This document shows positions 35,301 to 43,627 of a DNA stretch of 64,000 bases, piece after piece. The DNA comes from Mesorhizobium sp. WSM4904 (GTDB taxonomy: Bacteria; Pseudomonadota; Alphaproteobacteria; Rhizobiales; Rhizobiaceae). Each line of letters begins with the position of its first letter. Position 1 is the stretch's first letter. The stretch is from positions 6,085,001-6,149,000 of the forward strand of contig NZ_CP121354.1 of assembly GCF_029674545.1 (NCBI RefSeq), read 5' to 3'. The notes below the pieces were generated by a model that did no database searches, was not told where the DNA came from, and saw only the letters and a program-made list of their open reading frames with translations. The position numbers and the translations under genes are program-made.

Positions 35301-35901
35301 GGTGGACGTCAATGTGCGCGACTTCCAGCGTCTGTTCGGTCCCGCCGGGTTGATCGACGCCTTCATCAACGACCATCTGATCAACTATGTCGACACGGCC
35401 AGCGAGCCGTGGAAATGGCGCGCCGATTTCGGCCTCGATCCTACGGCGCTGCCGGCTTTCGAGCAGGCAAGGCACATCCGCGACGACCTTTTCCCGGGCG
35501 GCAGCGGCCCGGTGATGAACTTCACGCTGGAACCAAAGGACCTGTCGCCCAACGTGGCGCGGGTGACGCTCAACCTCGATGGCCAGAACCTCGTCTACTA
35601 CAACAACGCGACGAGGCCGCAGCCGATGACATGGCCCGGCAAGGACGGAACCGGTGTGATCTCGCTCGCCTTCCAGCCGGTCGACGGCTCGCCCGAGGTG
35701 ATGCTCAACGAAACCGGCAGCTGGGCATGGCTGAGGATGCTGCGCGGCGGCAAGTTCGCCGGCACCAAGCTCGCCGACGTCTACAGCCTGCGGCTGGGCA
35801 CGAAAGGCATGTATGCCGATTTCGAGCTCAAGGCGGCCAGCGTCGAGAATCCCTACACGCTCGAGATGTTCAAGAAGTTCACATGTCCGCCGCAGATCTG
35901 A
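32359..35901 (+). CDS. tssM: T6SS inner-membrane protein TssM (IcmF), copy 1
   Basis: About 1180 residues. Two N-terminal membrane segments (about 5-30 and 50-70) precede a cytoplasmic NTPase domain with Walker A GPPATGKTTAL near residue 134 and DTAGRY near 180. A third membrane helix near 435-455 leads into the long periplasmic part that meets TssJ. The Walker motif is intact, which is not true of all TssM proteins. A GTG three bases earlier is a possible start. The 3' end overlaps tagF. Confidence 0.95.
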   Translation: MFILRFLWAVLTSRFLWTLIGIALLSLLIWVFGPIVQVGPYTPFESDNVRIAIIAGLIILWLIWLIIAQRRAIRANRMFVAEIAAPVQEKQLTPGEESVAAVGAKFGEVMAELKRRKLGGRKFLREMPWYVIVGPPATGKTTALRQSGLNFPIDLTDDLQGVGGTRNCDWFFSENAVLIDTAGRYVQQESQPDVDATEWLGFLDLLKKHRGRRALNGVIVALSIDVLSEGDEAIKAHGRKIRRRLAELNDRLEIRLPVYLMLTKADLIKGFEAFFGGLSTAAREQVWGTTFPLDARIDAKTVEKEIATLAAELERRLVPKLEDEDKLGARAEIFRFPAQLASLSEPIQVLIEAMFGESRYEEAAWLRGLYLTSATQEGAPIDRLTAALSSSFGLPPRRAMLAPRVEKRSFFLRNLLTEVIFKEAGLGTFDPLAQRRRAWIWRGAATACALAALLACGLFTWSYLDNRNAITEQAGQFEALQAPLTDVSAAPASVEQPTMDGALAAMDAVATARTTPPDAVHNLLGPTASAELVRAQTDTYDHALRNVLEPHMVALLEATMWRQIRDPDFMLGALKTYRMMTGLSQMDADFAQNWWVNSLPEFAPASPFPTADAEEHQLAAIRRMAVDDNYIAPDKELVAEALKTVCTISLPERAYKQLLADPEVAAVKEWLPANFAGPNGAKVFARRSDKTLRVGVPGAYTYAGFHDAILDRVEDVAAQAALDRAVFAGGCSENSETSVSALSEDILKLYYDDYIAQWDSFLRDMRLAPLTDLNVASENLKDLSSADSALKRLLTAVVQEVDLTRSDDAPADDKSGGAAKTGSKLLSKLGKLGKVVKTGAKLLPRAGSADQVDMTGSLVAAHFKPLKGTIAEVDGQPPALDAAVVALTALSNVLQTVTANPNPQDAIKKQGGLAELTGAVARQAQILPSPINDWLGGIAGDTSGLSQKAVTNELNAIWRADILPFCQAALNNRYPFSPDSAVDVNVRDFQRLFGPAGLIDAFINDHLINYVDTASEPWKWRADFGLDPTALPAFEQARHIRDDLFPGGSGPVMNFTLEPKDLSPNVARVTLNLDGQNLVYYNNATRPQPMTWPGKDGTGVISLAFQPVDGSPEVMLNETGSWAWLRMLRGGKFAGTKLADVYSLRLGTKGMYADFELKAASVENPYTLEMFKKFTCPPQI

Positions 35902-36425
35902 ACATGCCCGGCTTCTACGGCAAGATGCCCGCCACCGGCGATTTCGTGACGCGGCGGCTGGCAGGCGATTTCGTGCGCGTCTGGGACCGCTGGCTGGCGC
36001 AGCACATCGTCCCGCTATATGGGCTTGAAAACTGGCCGGCGGACATCGCCTTGCGCTTCCTCAGCGGTCCTGCTTCCTTCGGCGCCGCCGCGGGTATCGT
36101 GCTGCAGAGCGCCGACAGGGTCGGCAGGCGGTTTCCGCTCAGCGTCGTCGCCCGGCTTGCCGAAGCGCCGCTGAAGCTTGCTCATGCCGATGTCTGGTTC
36201 GAAGGCATGGAGAAAGCCGCTTTCGCAGCGCAACGGGGCGAGTTGGCGCCCGACGAACTGGATGCCGCCCTAACAGCCCTGCCGGTTCCGCTTGCCGATG
36301 GCCAGGGCGATGTCATCGACGATCTCGTCATGTGGACCGCGCGCACGGATATCTTCGACGTCGATCCGCAGGCGCCGCAGCCGGCGCTGGAGCAGATCTT
36401 CGCGGCTAGTTGGGAGACCAACTGA
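35883..36425 (+). CDS. tagF: T6SS-associated protein TagF (ImpM/SciT)
   Basis: About 180 residues from ATG 35883 inside the tssM end; a second ATG at 35904 gives the family-typical start MPGFYGKMPATGDFVTRRL. The signature WDRWLAQHIV and the following FLSGPASFGAAAGIVLQSAD fit TagF. TagF represses T6SS post-translationally in Pseudomonas and, fused to PppA, in Agrobacterium. Here it is separate from the phosphatase, which lies 14 kb away. Its stop overlaps the DUF2169 gene start. Confidence 0.9.
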   Translation: MSAADLNMPGFYGKMPATGDFVTRRLAGDFVRVWDRWLAQHIVPLYGLENWPADIALRFLSGPASFGAAAGIVLQSADRVGRRFPLSVVARLAEAPLKLAHADVWFEGMEKAAFAAQRGELAPDELDAALTALPVPLADGQGDVIDDLVMWTARTDIFDVDPQAPQPALEQIFAASWETN

Positions 36426-37528
36426 TGCAGATCTGGAACCAGATGGGCTATCCGCACCAGTTCACCATGGGCATGGACAAGGCCGGCCACGAGTGGCTCG
36501 TCGTGGTGGTGAAAGGCACTTTCGATTTCCCTACGAAGCCCGGCGGGCTGGTGCAGAAATCGGCCGAGCAGGTCCCGTTGGTGATGGCCGACACCCACAC
36601 AGGCGTGCCTGGCTATTCGGCGACGCTGTGGGAAACCGACTTCGCCTTCCGCAAGTCGCGCTGCGACGTCATCGCCAATGGTTGCGCCTATGCGCCTGGC
36701 GGACGTCCGGCGGAGCGTGTGCCTGTCGGCATCAAGGTCGGCAATTGGTCGAAACTGTTCGAAGTTGTCGGCCACCGCGAATGGCGTGCCATCGGGCCTG
36801 TGTTCACTGCAACAGCGCCGCAGCCCTTCCTGAAACTGCCGATCTCCTACGACGTCGCCTGGGGCGGCGTCGACCGGCTGGACCCCGAGGACCAGCTTCC
36901 CGCCAGCTACAAATACAACCCGGTCGGCACCGGCTGGTCGCGTACCAAGAACCAGCGTCTCATTCCGGGCCTGCGGCTGCCGAATACGCAGGCCGTTGGC
37001 GAAGAGGTCCGCTCGCCCTTCGGCGACTATAAGCCGATGAGCTTCGGACCGATGGGCCGCGGCTGGCCTGGTCGCATCGAATACGGCGGAACATATGACC
37101 AGAACTGGATCGACAATGTCTTCCCCTTCCTGCCTGAGGATTTCGACGAGCGCTATTTCCAGATGGCGCCTGAGGATCAGCAGATCGACCAGCCAAAAGG
37201 CGGCGAAGACGTGCAATTGATGAACCTAACAGCGGAAGGGCGGGTGAGTTTTCGCCTGCCTCAGACAGCACTGCCGATGACTTTGTTCAAAGGCCGCGCA
37301 AAGGCGTACGAAGGCAATATCTTCCCTGACACAATTCTTTTCGACCTGGAGAATCGGAGGTTTTCGCTAGTCTGGCGCGTTTCGCAGCGTATTCATCGCA
37401 CGATACTCGACTTCTCCGAATGCTGGATTGGGCCGCCGACCGAGCCGATGGCACAGGCACGCGCCTTGGGCCGTGTTTATTCGCGCTCCGATGAGACGAT
37501 GGTCGCGCAGAGGGCTGAGAAGGCATGA
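36425..37528 (+). CDS. DUF2169 T6SS effector adaptor
   Basis: About 367 residues. The N-terminal half carries the DUF2169 pattern: WLVVVVKGTFDFP near residue 25 and YSATLWETDFAFRKSRCDV near 70. RYFQMAPEDQQ-type and GRVSFRLPQ sequences follow. DUF2169 proteins act as adaptors or chaperones that load PAAR-like (DUF4150) effectors onto VgrG, and a DUF4150 gene lies two genes downstream. Its start is coupled to tagF and its stop to the next gene. Codon choice becomes less GC-biased toward its 3' end, possibly the edge of a transferred segment. Confidence 0.85.
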   Translation: MQIWNQMGYPHQFTMGMDKAGHEWLVVVVKGTFDFPTKPGGLVQKSAEQVPLVMADTHTGVPGYSATLWETDFAFRKSRCDVIANGCAYAPGGRPAERVPVGIKVGNWSKLFEVVGHREWRAIGPVFTATAPQPFLKLPISYDVAWGGVDRLDPEDQLPASYKYNPVGTGWSRTKNQRLIPGLRLPNTQAVGEEVRSPFGDYKPMSFGPMGRGWPGRIEYGGTYDQNWIDNVFPFLPEDFDERYFQMAPEDQQIDQPKGGEDVQLMNLTAEGRVSFRLPQTALPMTLFKGRAKAYEGNIFPDTILFDLENRRFSLVWRVSQRIHRTILDFSECWIGPPTEPMAQARALGRVYSRSDETMVAQRAEKA

Positions 37529-38547
37529 GACCGTCGCTCGACATTATTTCTGTAGGTATGGTTACGGCGGTTGGTCTTGACGCGCCTTCGGCCTGCGCCG
37601 CGATGCGGGCTGGAATTGATGGTTTTCGGGAAACGCGGTTCAAGGACGAAGCTAACGAGTGGCTTATCGGCGCGCCGATTCCGCTGCCCCGCAATTGGAT
37701 AGGCGAAAAACGAATGGCGCATCTCGCTGCGGGCGCCATCCTCGAAGCATTCGAAGAGGTTCCGGAAGCTCGCGGGCAGGCTACGCTAATCCTTTGCTTG
37801 GCGGAGGAGGACCGGCCGGGCCGGCCGGTAAAAAGCACGCTGCGTCTACTCGATCGCATCGCCGAGATAACTGGGGTCGAGAAACACTCGCGATCGAGGG
37901 TGGTCGCCCATGGGCGACCGTCTGGACACGTGGCGCTTGATCATGCTCGTCGGATGATAGCCTCGGGCGAAATGCCTTACGTTATGATCGTAGGAGTCGA
38001 CAGCTATCTGACGACCCTGGCCACTACACACTATCTCAAGGAGCGCCGACTTCTGACGCCCGACAATCCAAACGGGTTTATCCCCGGCGAGGCGGCGGCG
38101 GCAATCCTCTGCGGGCCCCCGAGGCGAGGGGGATTTCGACTCGCGGGACTGGGCCTTTCGCGCGAGGCTGCGTCCATCTACAACAAAGGAGACTTGCCGC
38201 TCAGGGCTGACGGTATGACGTCCGCCTACCGCCATGCGCTAGGCGAGACTGGCATTGAGATGAATCGCCTTGGTTATCGGATTTCCGATCTCATCGGCGA
38301 ACAGTACTGGTTCAAGCAGACTGCGTTGGCATCGATGCGATTGGTGCGCAATCCGTGTCCGCAGCAGGATCTGTGGTCACCCGCAGAGACGCTTGGCAAT
38401 ATTGGCGCGGCGGTAACGCCTCTGATGCTCGGGATGGCGCTGATGGCGTCAAGAAAGAATTACGCGACAGGCAACACGGTGCTTGTCGAGGCCTCCAACG
38501 ATGCAGGCGCTTGCGGCGCGGCCGTATTCATTGCGAGAGCAGCCTGA
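37525..38547 (+). CDS. Degenerate beta-ketoacyl-synthase-fold protein of the effector module
   Basis: A 340-residue thiolase-fold protein. The N-terminus ISVGMVTAVGLDAPSACAAM and the later NGFIPGEAAAAILCG and LGNIGAAVTPL follow the ketoacyl synthase plan, but the catalytic triad is absent. The Cys segment reads HGRPSGHVAL instead of TACSSS, and neither the HGT nor the NIGH histidine is present. It is therefore unlikely to condense acyl groups. Placed between the DUF2169 adaptor and the DUF4150 effector with overlapping stops/starts, it is probably a structural or chaperone component of effector loading. Confidence 0.72.
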   Translation: MRPSLDIISVGMVTAVGLDAPSACAAMRAGIDGFRETRFKDEANEWLIGAPIPLPRNWIGEKRMAHLAAGAILEAFEEVPEARGQATLILCLAEEDRPGRPVKSTLRLLDRIAEITGVEKHSRSRVVAHGRPSGHVALDHARRMIASGEMPYVMIVGVDSYLTTLATTHYLKERRLLTPDNPNGFIPGEAAAAILCGPPRRGGFRLAGLGLSREAASIYNKGDLPLRADGMTSAYRHALGETGIEMNRLGYRISDLIGEQYWFKQTALASMRLVRNPCPQQDLWSPAETLGNIGAAVTPLMLGMALMASRKNYATGNTVLVEASNDAGACGAAVFIARAA

Positions 38548-39656
38548 TGACCGTGTTCGCCAATGGATTGGAGGTCGCCGCCAAGGCCCAGGGAAACAAA
38601 GTAATCGCAGCCTTTCCAGACGTATGTTTCACTCCGCCAGAAAATCCTGCAACACCGCCAGGCGTACCGATCCCCTATCCGTCGTTTGGAATGGACTCGG
38701 ACACTGAGAATGGCACCGGAACCGTCAAGATTGGCGGAGAGAACATCACGCAGAAGGACAAATCTGATTACAGCAAGACGACTGGCACGGAAGCTGGAAG
38801 CGCGGCCAAGAAGGGGGTCATCTCCTCGACCAACACCAGCAAGGAATACGCGAGGGCGTGGTCTAGCAATGTCAAGGCCGACGGCCTGCCGGTTAGCCGG
38901 TTCACCGATATTTCGACAAACAATCATTCAAGCGATCAAGTTGGCAACACGCCCCCACAAGCCAAGATCGGGACACCGGGACCTGGCGGCGGATCAGCCC
39001 CGAAGACAAAATGCCCGTGCTGCGGAGCAGAGCCGGCTCACGCCAATCAGGTCAAGGCCAACGGCGAGATGTGCGATACGATTCCCGAGTCTCAATATTA
39101 CTCGGAGCGAATGCAACGCGCGAACGCCAAGATTGACGATATCGAGGCAACTATGACGCCGGGAGATCCGCGGCGATTCAAGGCATGGGAACAATATACA
39201 AAACGCAAGCAAGCTCACGAGACTGTAAAGAACGCTCGATCTGGAGGTAAGAAATGCCCGAATCTTCACGAGGAGGACAAGGACTGCGGCGTTCACTTCC
39301 AGGGAACACGCAGCTATTCCGAGATACTTGAACAAGAGGATCCCGATAAGAAGCGGGAGCTGGAACTAAAGCATGCTGGGAAACCAAACGCGAAAGATCT
39401 TACCCACGTCGACATTTTGCATCATGTCCGTACAAAAATCCTCGGCGTAACAGACTCTGTCAAGAACCAGATAATCAAGAGGGATGGGAAAGGAACCGGT
39501 CAGAACAAAGGGAAAGTTCACCACATGACGCCAATTGATGCAGGAGGGTGTCCTACTTCACCCAATAACCTTATCGGCGAAGGAGCTCTTGCTGGTGATT
39601 GCAAGGACATTAACGAGGCGCAGGGCACACTTCAAGGAATCAACCCGTACCCATGA
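38547..39656 (+). CDS. DUF4150 PAAR-like protein with putative C-terminal HNH-type toxin domain
   Basis: About 369 residues. The N-terminal 130 residues are a DUF4150 PAAR-like tip (MTVFANGLEVAAKAQGNKV, CFTPPENPATPPGVPIPYPS). The middle has two Cys pairs (KCPCCGAE, KKCPNLHEEDKDCG) that could bind zinc. The tail KVHHMTPIDAGGCPTSPNNL near residue 324 resembles the HNH/GHH endonuclease toxin core. It is probably a VgrG-borne nuclease effector. The 3' half is lower in G+C than the 5' half, as expected for a swapped toxin domain. The stop overlaps the putative immunity gene. Confidence 0.75.
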   Translation: MTVFANGLEVAAKAQGNKVIAAFPDVCFTPPENPATPPGVPIPYPSFGMDSDTENGTGTVKIGGENITQKDKSDYSKTTGTEAGSAAKKGVISSTNTSKEYARAWSSNVKADGLPVSRFTDISTNNHSSDQVGNTPPQAKIGTPGPGGGSAPKTKCPCCGAEPAHANQVKANGEMCDTIPESQYYSERMQRANAKIDDIEATMTPGDPRRFKAWEQYTKRKQAHETVKNARSGGKKCPNLHEEDKDCGVHFQGTRSYSEILEQEDPDKKRELELKHAGKPNAKDLTHVDILHHVRTKILGVTDSVKNQIIKRDGKGTGQNKGKVHHMTPIDAGGCPTSPNNLIGEGALAGDCKDINEAQGTLQGINPYP

Positions 39657-40492
39657 CATTTTCCACTCGAGGCAAACTTTTTCACTTTGCAACGACCGAG
39701 TTTCGTAGCCGGTCGACGCCGGCTGGCGCACAACTGATGCAAATACTCAACGAGTGCAAAGCCGGAAACTTCGCAGCAGCTTCGGCGTTTCGCCGCGTTT
39801 TCGAATTGTCCCCTTCGATTGACGTCATCATCGATGCGCTTACTCTTTTCCCTTATGTCACACCAAGGAGCCTGCTCCTGGAATTGGCAGACCCGATACG
39901 TCATCTGCTGAATTCGGACAGCCAATCCATCGAATGGCTTTGCATCGCCCTGACGAGAAGCGGCATGTTGGATGCAACACGGAAAGCCGTCCTGATCTAC
40001 AAAGACGATGTAACCGTTTCCAGCGAAACCGACCTTCCGTATCATCTGTCGATTACCTTAGAGTCTTCGCTGAGCGAAGTTTTCTATGGACCGCAACTCT
40101 TACCCGATTCCATCGACGAATACGAACCCGAGCGACGTGAATATGCCGTAAGCGAATACGTCGAATTTGTTGAAAGTAAAATTGAAGAAGTTATAAGAAA
40201 ATTCCCTAACTATTACCGAAAGTTATTCCTTTATGGAAAACCTATAGACATAGAGGAACTGGTGATAAAACTGATAAATACCATTGCTGAAACCTACGAC
40301 AACGAAGACGTTGTCGTAGGACGAAGTTTGATCGAGGCGTTCACTGGAGTCGATCTTTCAAATTTTTACAGAAACATCCAGTTGGATAGGAAACCGGCGA
40401 CAGCGGCGCTCGAGCAACTCCTTGATGACGTTGACCTTTCCGAGTTCAGGCCGGGAGTTCGCTATTTCTTTGGTCGAGAAATACCGGAGTGA
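39653..40492 (+). CDS. Putative immunity protein for the adjacent effector
   Basis: A 279-residue protein with no recognised family, predicted largely helical and HEAT-like in pattern, acidic and without signal peptide or membrane segment, so cytoplasmic. The start overlaps the effector stop by four bases, the usual effector-immunity arrangement. Base composition is strikingly AT-rich (for example 40150-40290), unlike all neighbours, pointing to recent acquisition. A cytoplasmic immunity protein suits a nuclease toxin. The assignment rests on position and composition, not on family recognition. Confidence 0.55.
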   Translation: MTFSTRGKLFHFATTEFRSRSTPAGAQLMQILNECKAGNFAAASAFRRVFELSPSIDVIIDALTLFPYVTPRSLLLELADPIRHLLNSDSQSIEWLCIALTRSGMLDATRKAVLIYKDDVTVSSETDLPYHLSITLESSLSEVFYGPQLLPDSIDEYEPERREYAVSEYVEFVESKIEEVIRKFPNYYRKLFLYGKPIDIEELVIKLINTIAETYDNEDVVVGRSLIEAFTGVDLSNFYRNIQLDRKPATAALEQLLDDVDLSEFRPGVRYFFGREIPE

Positions 40493-40854
40493 CCAGGGGC
40501 AAGCACACCAGCCTTTTCTGAAGCACCTTCAGTGGCGAGATATTTTCGAACTTTCTCCAGATCGAGATCGACGATACGCATATTAGAGCTACCCGCCAGC
40601 ATCCGCACAACAAAAAGCTCCCCAGCTTCCGGAAACTCGTCGTAGCGCTCTTTGGCAATTCCCCTTCCCGTTTCGCCGGCCACACGCAATCCATCGAGAT
40701 GCGCTTCAAGCCGAGCAACGAGCCTGGCCATCCGTTCATCATCCATTTCGGGATTTTTGCCCGGGTGCCGCAAATTGTAGTCATAGACGGTCCACAGAAA
40801 TGCCGCCATTTCAGCGTGCTGGCGAACGATTTCGCGGAGGATGGGCGCAGTCAT
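40462..40854 (-). pseudogene. Truncated TIGR02270-family T6SS protein
   Basis: A 130-residue frame. Its first 100 residues carry the TIGR02270 N-terminal pattern: IVRQHAEMAAFLWTVYDY, then RLEAHLDGLRVAGETG and EAGELFVVRMLAG. Full-length members are HEAT-like proteins of around 400 residues coded beside VgrG in T6SS loci. Here the frame ends after a non-conserved tail and overlaps the last 31 bases of the putative immunity gene on the other strand. The missing C-terminal part seems to have been replaced when the AT-rich effector/immunity segment arrived. Confidence 0.6.
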
Positions 40855-41294
40855 CAGTTCAGATTTATCGAGCCGCCGCGAATACGATTCGCGACACTAG
40901 CATGGCTCGTCACATAGGTGCCGCGAATGGTGATACGGCCATCTTTCTCCATGACAATCACTGCTTTCCCGCAGCGCAGTTCGACGCGTTCCTGACCTGT
41001 GATCCGGACCCGCTCCCCATCCCGAATCACATCTGGCGCCTCTGACTTCCGTGTAGGCTCCACAATGCGGCCAACAATGAGCGGCCGCGTAACATCGCCC
41101 TCCTGAAACAGGAGTGCAACCTCGGACCCAATCATTTCGGAAGTCAGCTCAGCCAAGCTACGAGCCGGGAGAGCGGTGTCCTTGGGATTGCCCGGAAAGA
41201 CCACAAGCGGTCCGTCATTGCTGAACCCCAAAAAAACGCCGATCACCACTCCTTCAATGCGCTCGACTTCAATGCGCTCGACCCTTCGTACCAT
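40854..41294 (-). CDS. DUF6484 protein with VgrG-tail-like C-terminus
   Basis: About 146 residues from the ATG at 41294, which has GAGGG six bases upstream. The N-terminal half (EGVVIGVFLGFSNDGPLVVF, LFQEGDVTRPLIVGRIVEP) fits DUF6484, an OB-like domain found next to VgrG genes. The C-terminal half, CGKAVIVMEKDGRITIRGTY, is similar to the end of the upstream VgrG (CGDASIIMKKDGTIGIKGKD), including a closing Asn-rich beta strand. It probably belongs to the spike or loads the effector. It starts nine bases after vgrG and abuts the truncated TIGR02270 frame. Confidence 0.7.
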   Translation of the reverse strand: MVRRVERIEVERIEGVVIGVFLGFSNDGPLVVFPGNPKDTALPARSLAELTSEMIGSEVALLFQEGDVTRPLIVGRIVEPTRKSEAPDVIRDGERVRITGQERVELRCGKAVIVMEKDGRITIRGTYVTSHASVANRIRGGSINLN

Positions 41295-41302
41295 CGCAGC
41301 CC

Positions 41303-43627
41303 TCAGTTTTGCTTTATCTCCGAACCCTTCATGACTATATCGCCCGACGCGTTGGCAAGAATCTTGCCGCTGCCAGTTATTGTTATGTCCTTGCCCTTGA
41401 TGCCAATCGTTCCGTCCTTCTTCATAATAATGGAGGCATCGCCGCATTTGATTGTGATCTCATCGCCTGCATCTATGACCAGCGACTTCCCGACGCCAAT
41501 CGACCCGTTTTCGGCAATGGTGATTCCGCTGCCCTTTGCTATCTTGAGCGCGTGGGCTCCGCCAATGTCGGTAATGTCATCCGCCGCTATCTTGGCTGTC
41601 CTGGCTTTGCCGATCTGCGTTGCTTGTCCACCGCCGATATTAAAGCTCTGGTTGGCTGTTATGTCGACGCTCTGATTGGCTCCGATCTCCCAGCTATCCG
41701 ACGCGCCAATGCTGTGGCTTTGGCTGATACCCACGCTGACTGCCCGTGTCGCCCCGATCGTGTTAATCTGTGCCGCGCCGACAGTCCGTGTCTCAGCCGC
41801 CCCGACCGTATCGACACGCGCAGCCCCCACCGTCACCGTCTGCACCAACCCCACCGTCTGCGAGTGGTTCGCGTCGATGTTTTCCGTCGAGTTCGAGACG
41901 ACGTGTATCGTCTCATTCGCCATAACCGTCAGCGAACGGTTCGCGCCCACCGTCTCGGTGTCGTTCGACCCGATGTTCGTCGTCTGGTCGACGCCGATCT
42001 TGACCGTCTTGTTGTTGCCCACGTCCTCGTCGAGGTTGTGGCCGACCGAATGCTTGGCGTCGTGGTCGATGCGGTCGGACTGGTCGTGCTGGACCGTCTT
42101 GTTGCGGTCGTGCTTGATCAGCAGGTGGTGGTCCTTCTGCGCCTGGAAGTTGACAAGCTCTGAGCCGGCCTTGTCCTCGAACATCAGCTCGTTGTAACCG
42201 CCGCCGCCCTTGGATGAGTTCGACTTCCAGCCCGATTGCGTCGCGTTGCCCGGCAGCGCATAAGGCGGCATCTCGGCGGCGTTGTAGACGCGGCCGGTGA
42301 TGATCGGCAGGTCGGGGTCGCCCTCGATGAAATCGACGATCACCTCCTGGCCGATGCGCGGAATCTGGATGAAGCCCCAGCCGCTGCCGGCCCAGGTCTG
42401 CGACACGCGTACGAAGCAGGACGAGTTCTGATCCTTCTTGCCGAGACGATCCCAGTGGAACTGCACCTTCACGCGGGCATATTTGTCGGTGAAGATCTCC
42501 TCGCCGGAAGGGCCGACCACCGTCGCCGTCTGCGGGCCGCGCATGATCGGCCGCGGCGTGATGCGCGGCGGCCGATAGGGCAATTTGGTGGGTGCCACGC
42601 CCAGCACGACCCTGAAATTCTCGCTATGGGCCTCGTTCTGGGTCCGGTAGCCCGGGTCGAACAGCCGGTATTCGGCGCTGATCACCAGATAGTCCTGGTT
42701 CTGGTCGTCGCGCGGAAAACTCTCCAGCTTGAACTTGCAGCCGGAAAAGAGGCCGCGCACGGTGCCCACCGCCGTGCTGCGCTGGTGCACCGCCTGAAGT
42801 TCCTCGCGGCGAATCCCCGCAATCGTATCGCCGCGCCCGACATCGAGATGCGCTCCAGGCTGGCGGTAGTTTTCGCCTGCCGCCTCCTTATGGCTGAACG
42901 GCTGGGCGGACTTCGCCATCAAGTCCGCGCCGGGCTTCTCGAAATCGTAGTCGGTGTGGGCATAGGCGCCCGGCCGCACCGCGCTGCCGGGAATCCATTC
43001 GGTGATGTATTCGACGTCGCGCCGCGAGCCCTGCCCCTCGAAATTATAGAGCACCTTCTCGTAGCCAGGTGCTGCCTTCAGCTTGCTCATCGCATCGCAG
43101 AGCACCAGCGTATGCTTGCCCTCGTCATGCTCGAAGAAATAGAAGATGCCCTCGTGCTCCATCAGCCGCTGCACGAAATCCAGATCGCTCTCGTCATACT
43201 GCACGCAATATTCGCGCTGGGGGTAAGACCCCTGCAGCCGCTTCTCGAATTTCGCGATACCGTATTTCGTGAAGATTTTTTCGATGATCTCGACCGCGGT
43301 CATGTTCTGGAAGATGCGGCAATCGGTGGTGTTGCCGAGGAACCAGAGCCACGGCCTGACCACCGCCTCATAAAAGGCCAGCCGGTCCTCGATGCGGGTG
43401 AGCTTGAATTCCGACACCAGCCCGCTGAACCAGCGTTTCGGATCGGATTCGCCTTCGACCGAAACGACGCCGCCGAGCATCTTCAGCGGATCGACATCAT
43501 GGCTCTTCGAGACGAAGCCGACGGTATAGGCGAAACAACGGCTGATCTCATCGCGGCCGATGAGATGGGTGAAGGTCAGGTCGGCGCCAACCGGCGTCTG
43601 CACAACGGTGGCACGTTCGTTCGGCAT
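41303..43627 (-). CDS. vgrG: T6SS spike protein VgrG (TssI)
   Basis: A 774-residue VgrG. The gp27-like part covers about residues 1-330 (YCVQYDESDLDFVQRLMEHE), and the gp5 OB fold near 390-460 contains DRLGKKDQNSSCFVRVSQTW and IPRIGQEVIVDFIEGDPDLP. From about residue 530 a long needle is built from 7-8 residue repeats of the type VGANxSxTV/IGA, ending in a hydrophobic strand set. It trimerises at the Hcp tube tip and accepts the DUF4150 PAAR-like protein. It is the only vgrG in the window and lies opposite to the effector genes. Confidence 0.95.
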   Translation of the reverse strand: MPNERATVVQTPVGADLTFTHLIGRDEISRCFAYTVGFVSKSHDVDPLKMLGGVVSVEGESDPKRWFSGLVSEFKLTRIEDRLAFYEAVVRPWLWFLGNTTDCRIFQNMTAVEIIEKIFTKYGIAKFEKRLQGSYPQREYCVQYDESDLDFVQRLMEHEGIFYFFEHDEGKHTLVLCDAMSKLKAAPGYEKVLYNFEGQGSRRDVEYITEWIPGSAVRPGAYAHTDYDFEKPGADLMAKSAQPFSHKEAAGENYRQPGAHLDVGRGDTIAGIRREELQAVHQRSTAVGTVRGLFSGCKFKLESFPRDDQNQDYLVISAEYRLFDPGYRTQNEAHSENFRVVLGVAPTKLPYRPPRITPRPIMRGPQTATVVGPSGEEIFTDKYARVKVQFHWDRLGKKDQNSSCFVRVSQTWAGSGWGFIQIPRIGQEVIVDFIEGDPDLPIITGRVYNAAEMPPYALPGNATQSGWKSNSSKGGGGYNELMFEDKAGSELVNFQAQKDHHLLIKHDRNKTVQHDQSDRIDHDAKHSVGHNLDEDVGNNKTVKIGVDQTTNIGSNDTETVGANRSLTVMANETIHVVSNSTENIDANHSQTVGLVQTVTVGAARVDTVGAAETRTVGAAQINTIGATRAVSVGISQSHSIGASDSWEIGANQSVDITANQSFNIGGGQATQIGKARTAKIAADDITDIGGAHALKIAKGSGITIAENGSIGVGKSLVIDAGDEITIKCGDASIIMKKDGTIGIKGKDITITGSGKILANASGDIVMKGSEIKQN

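Noticed and set aside
33820..35475. 551-codon minus-strand frame inside tssM copy 1
   Set aside because: Antisense shadow; TssM is unmistakable on the plus strand.
41500..42060. Short-period DNA repeat that could be mistaken for a CRISPR-like or satellite array
   Set aside because: It encodes the 7-8 residue needle repeats of VgrG in frame; the units are too short and variable for CRISPR.
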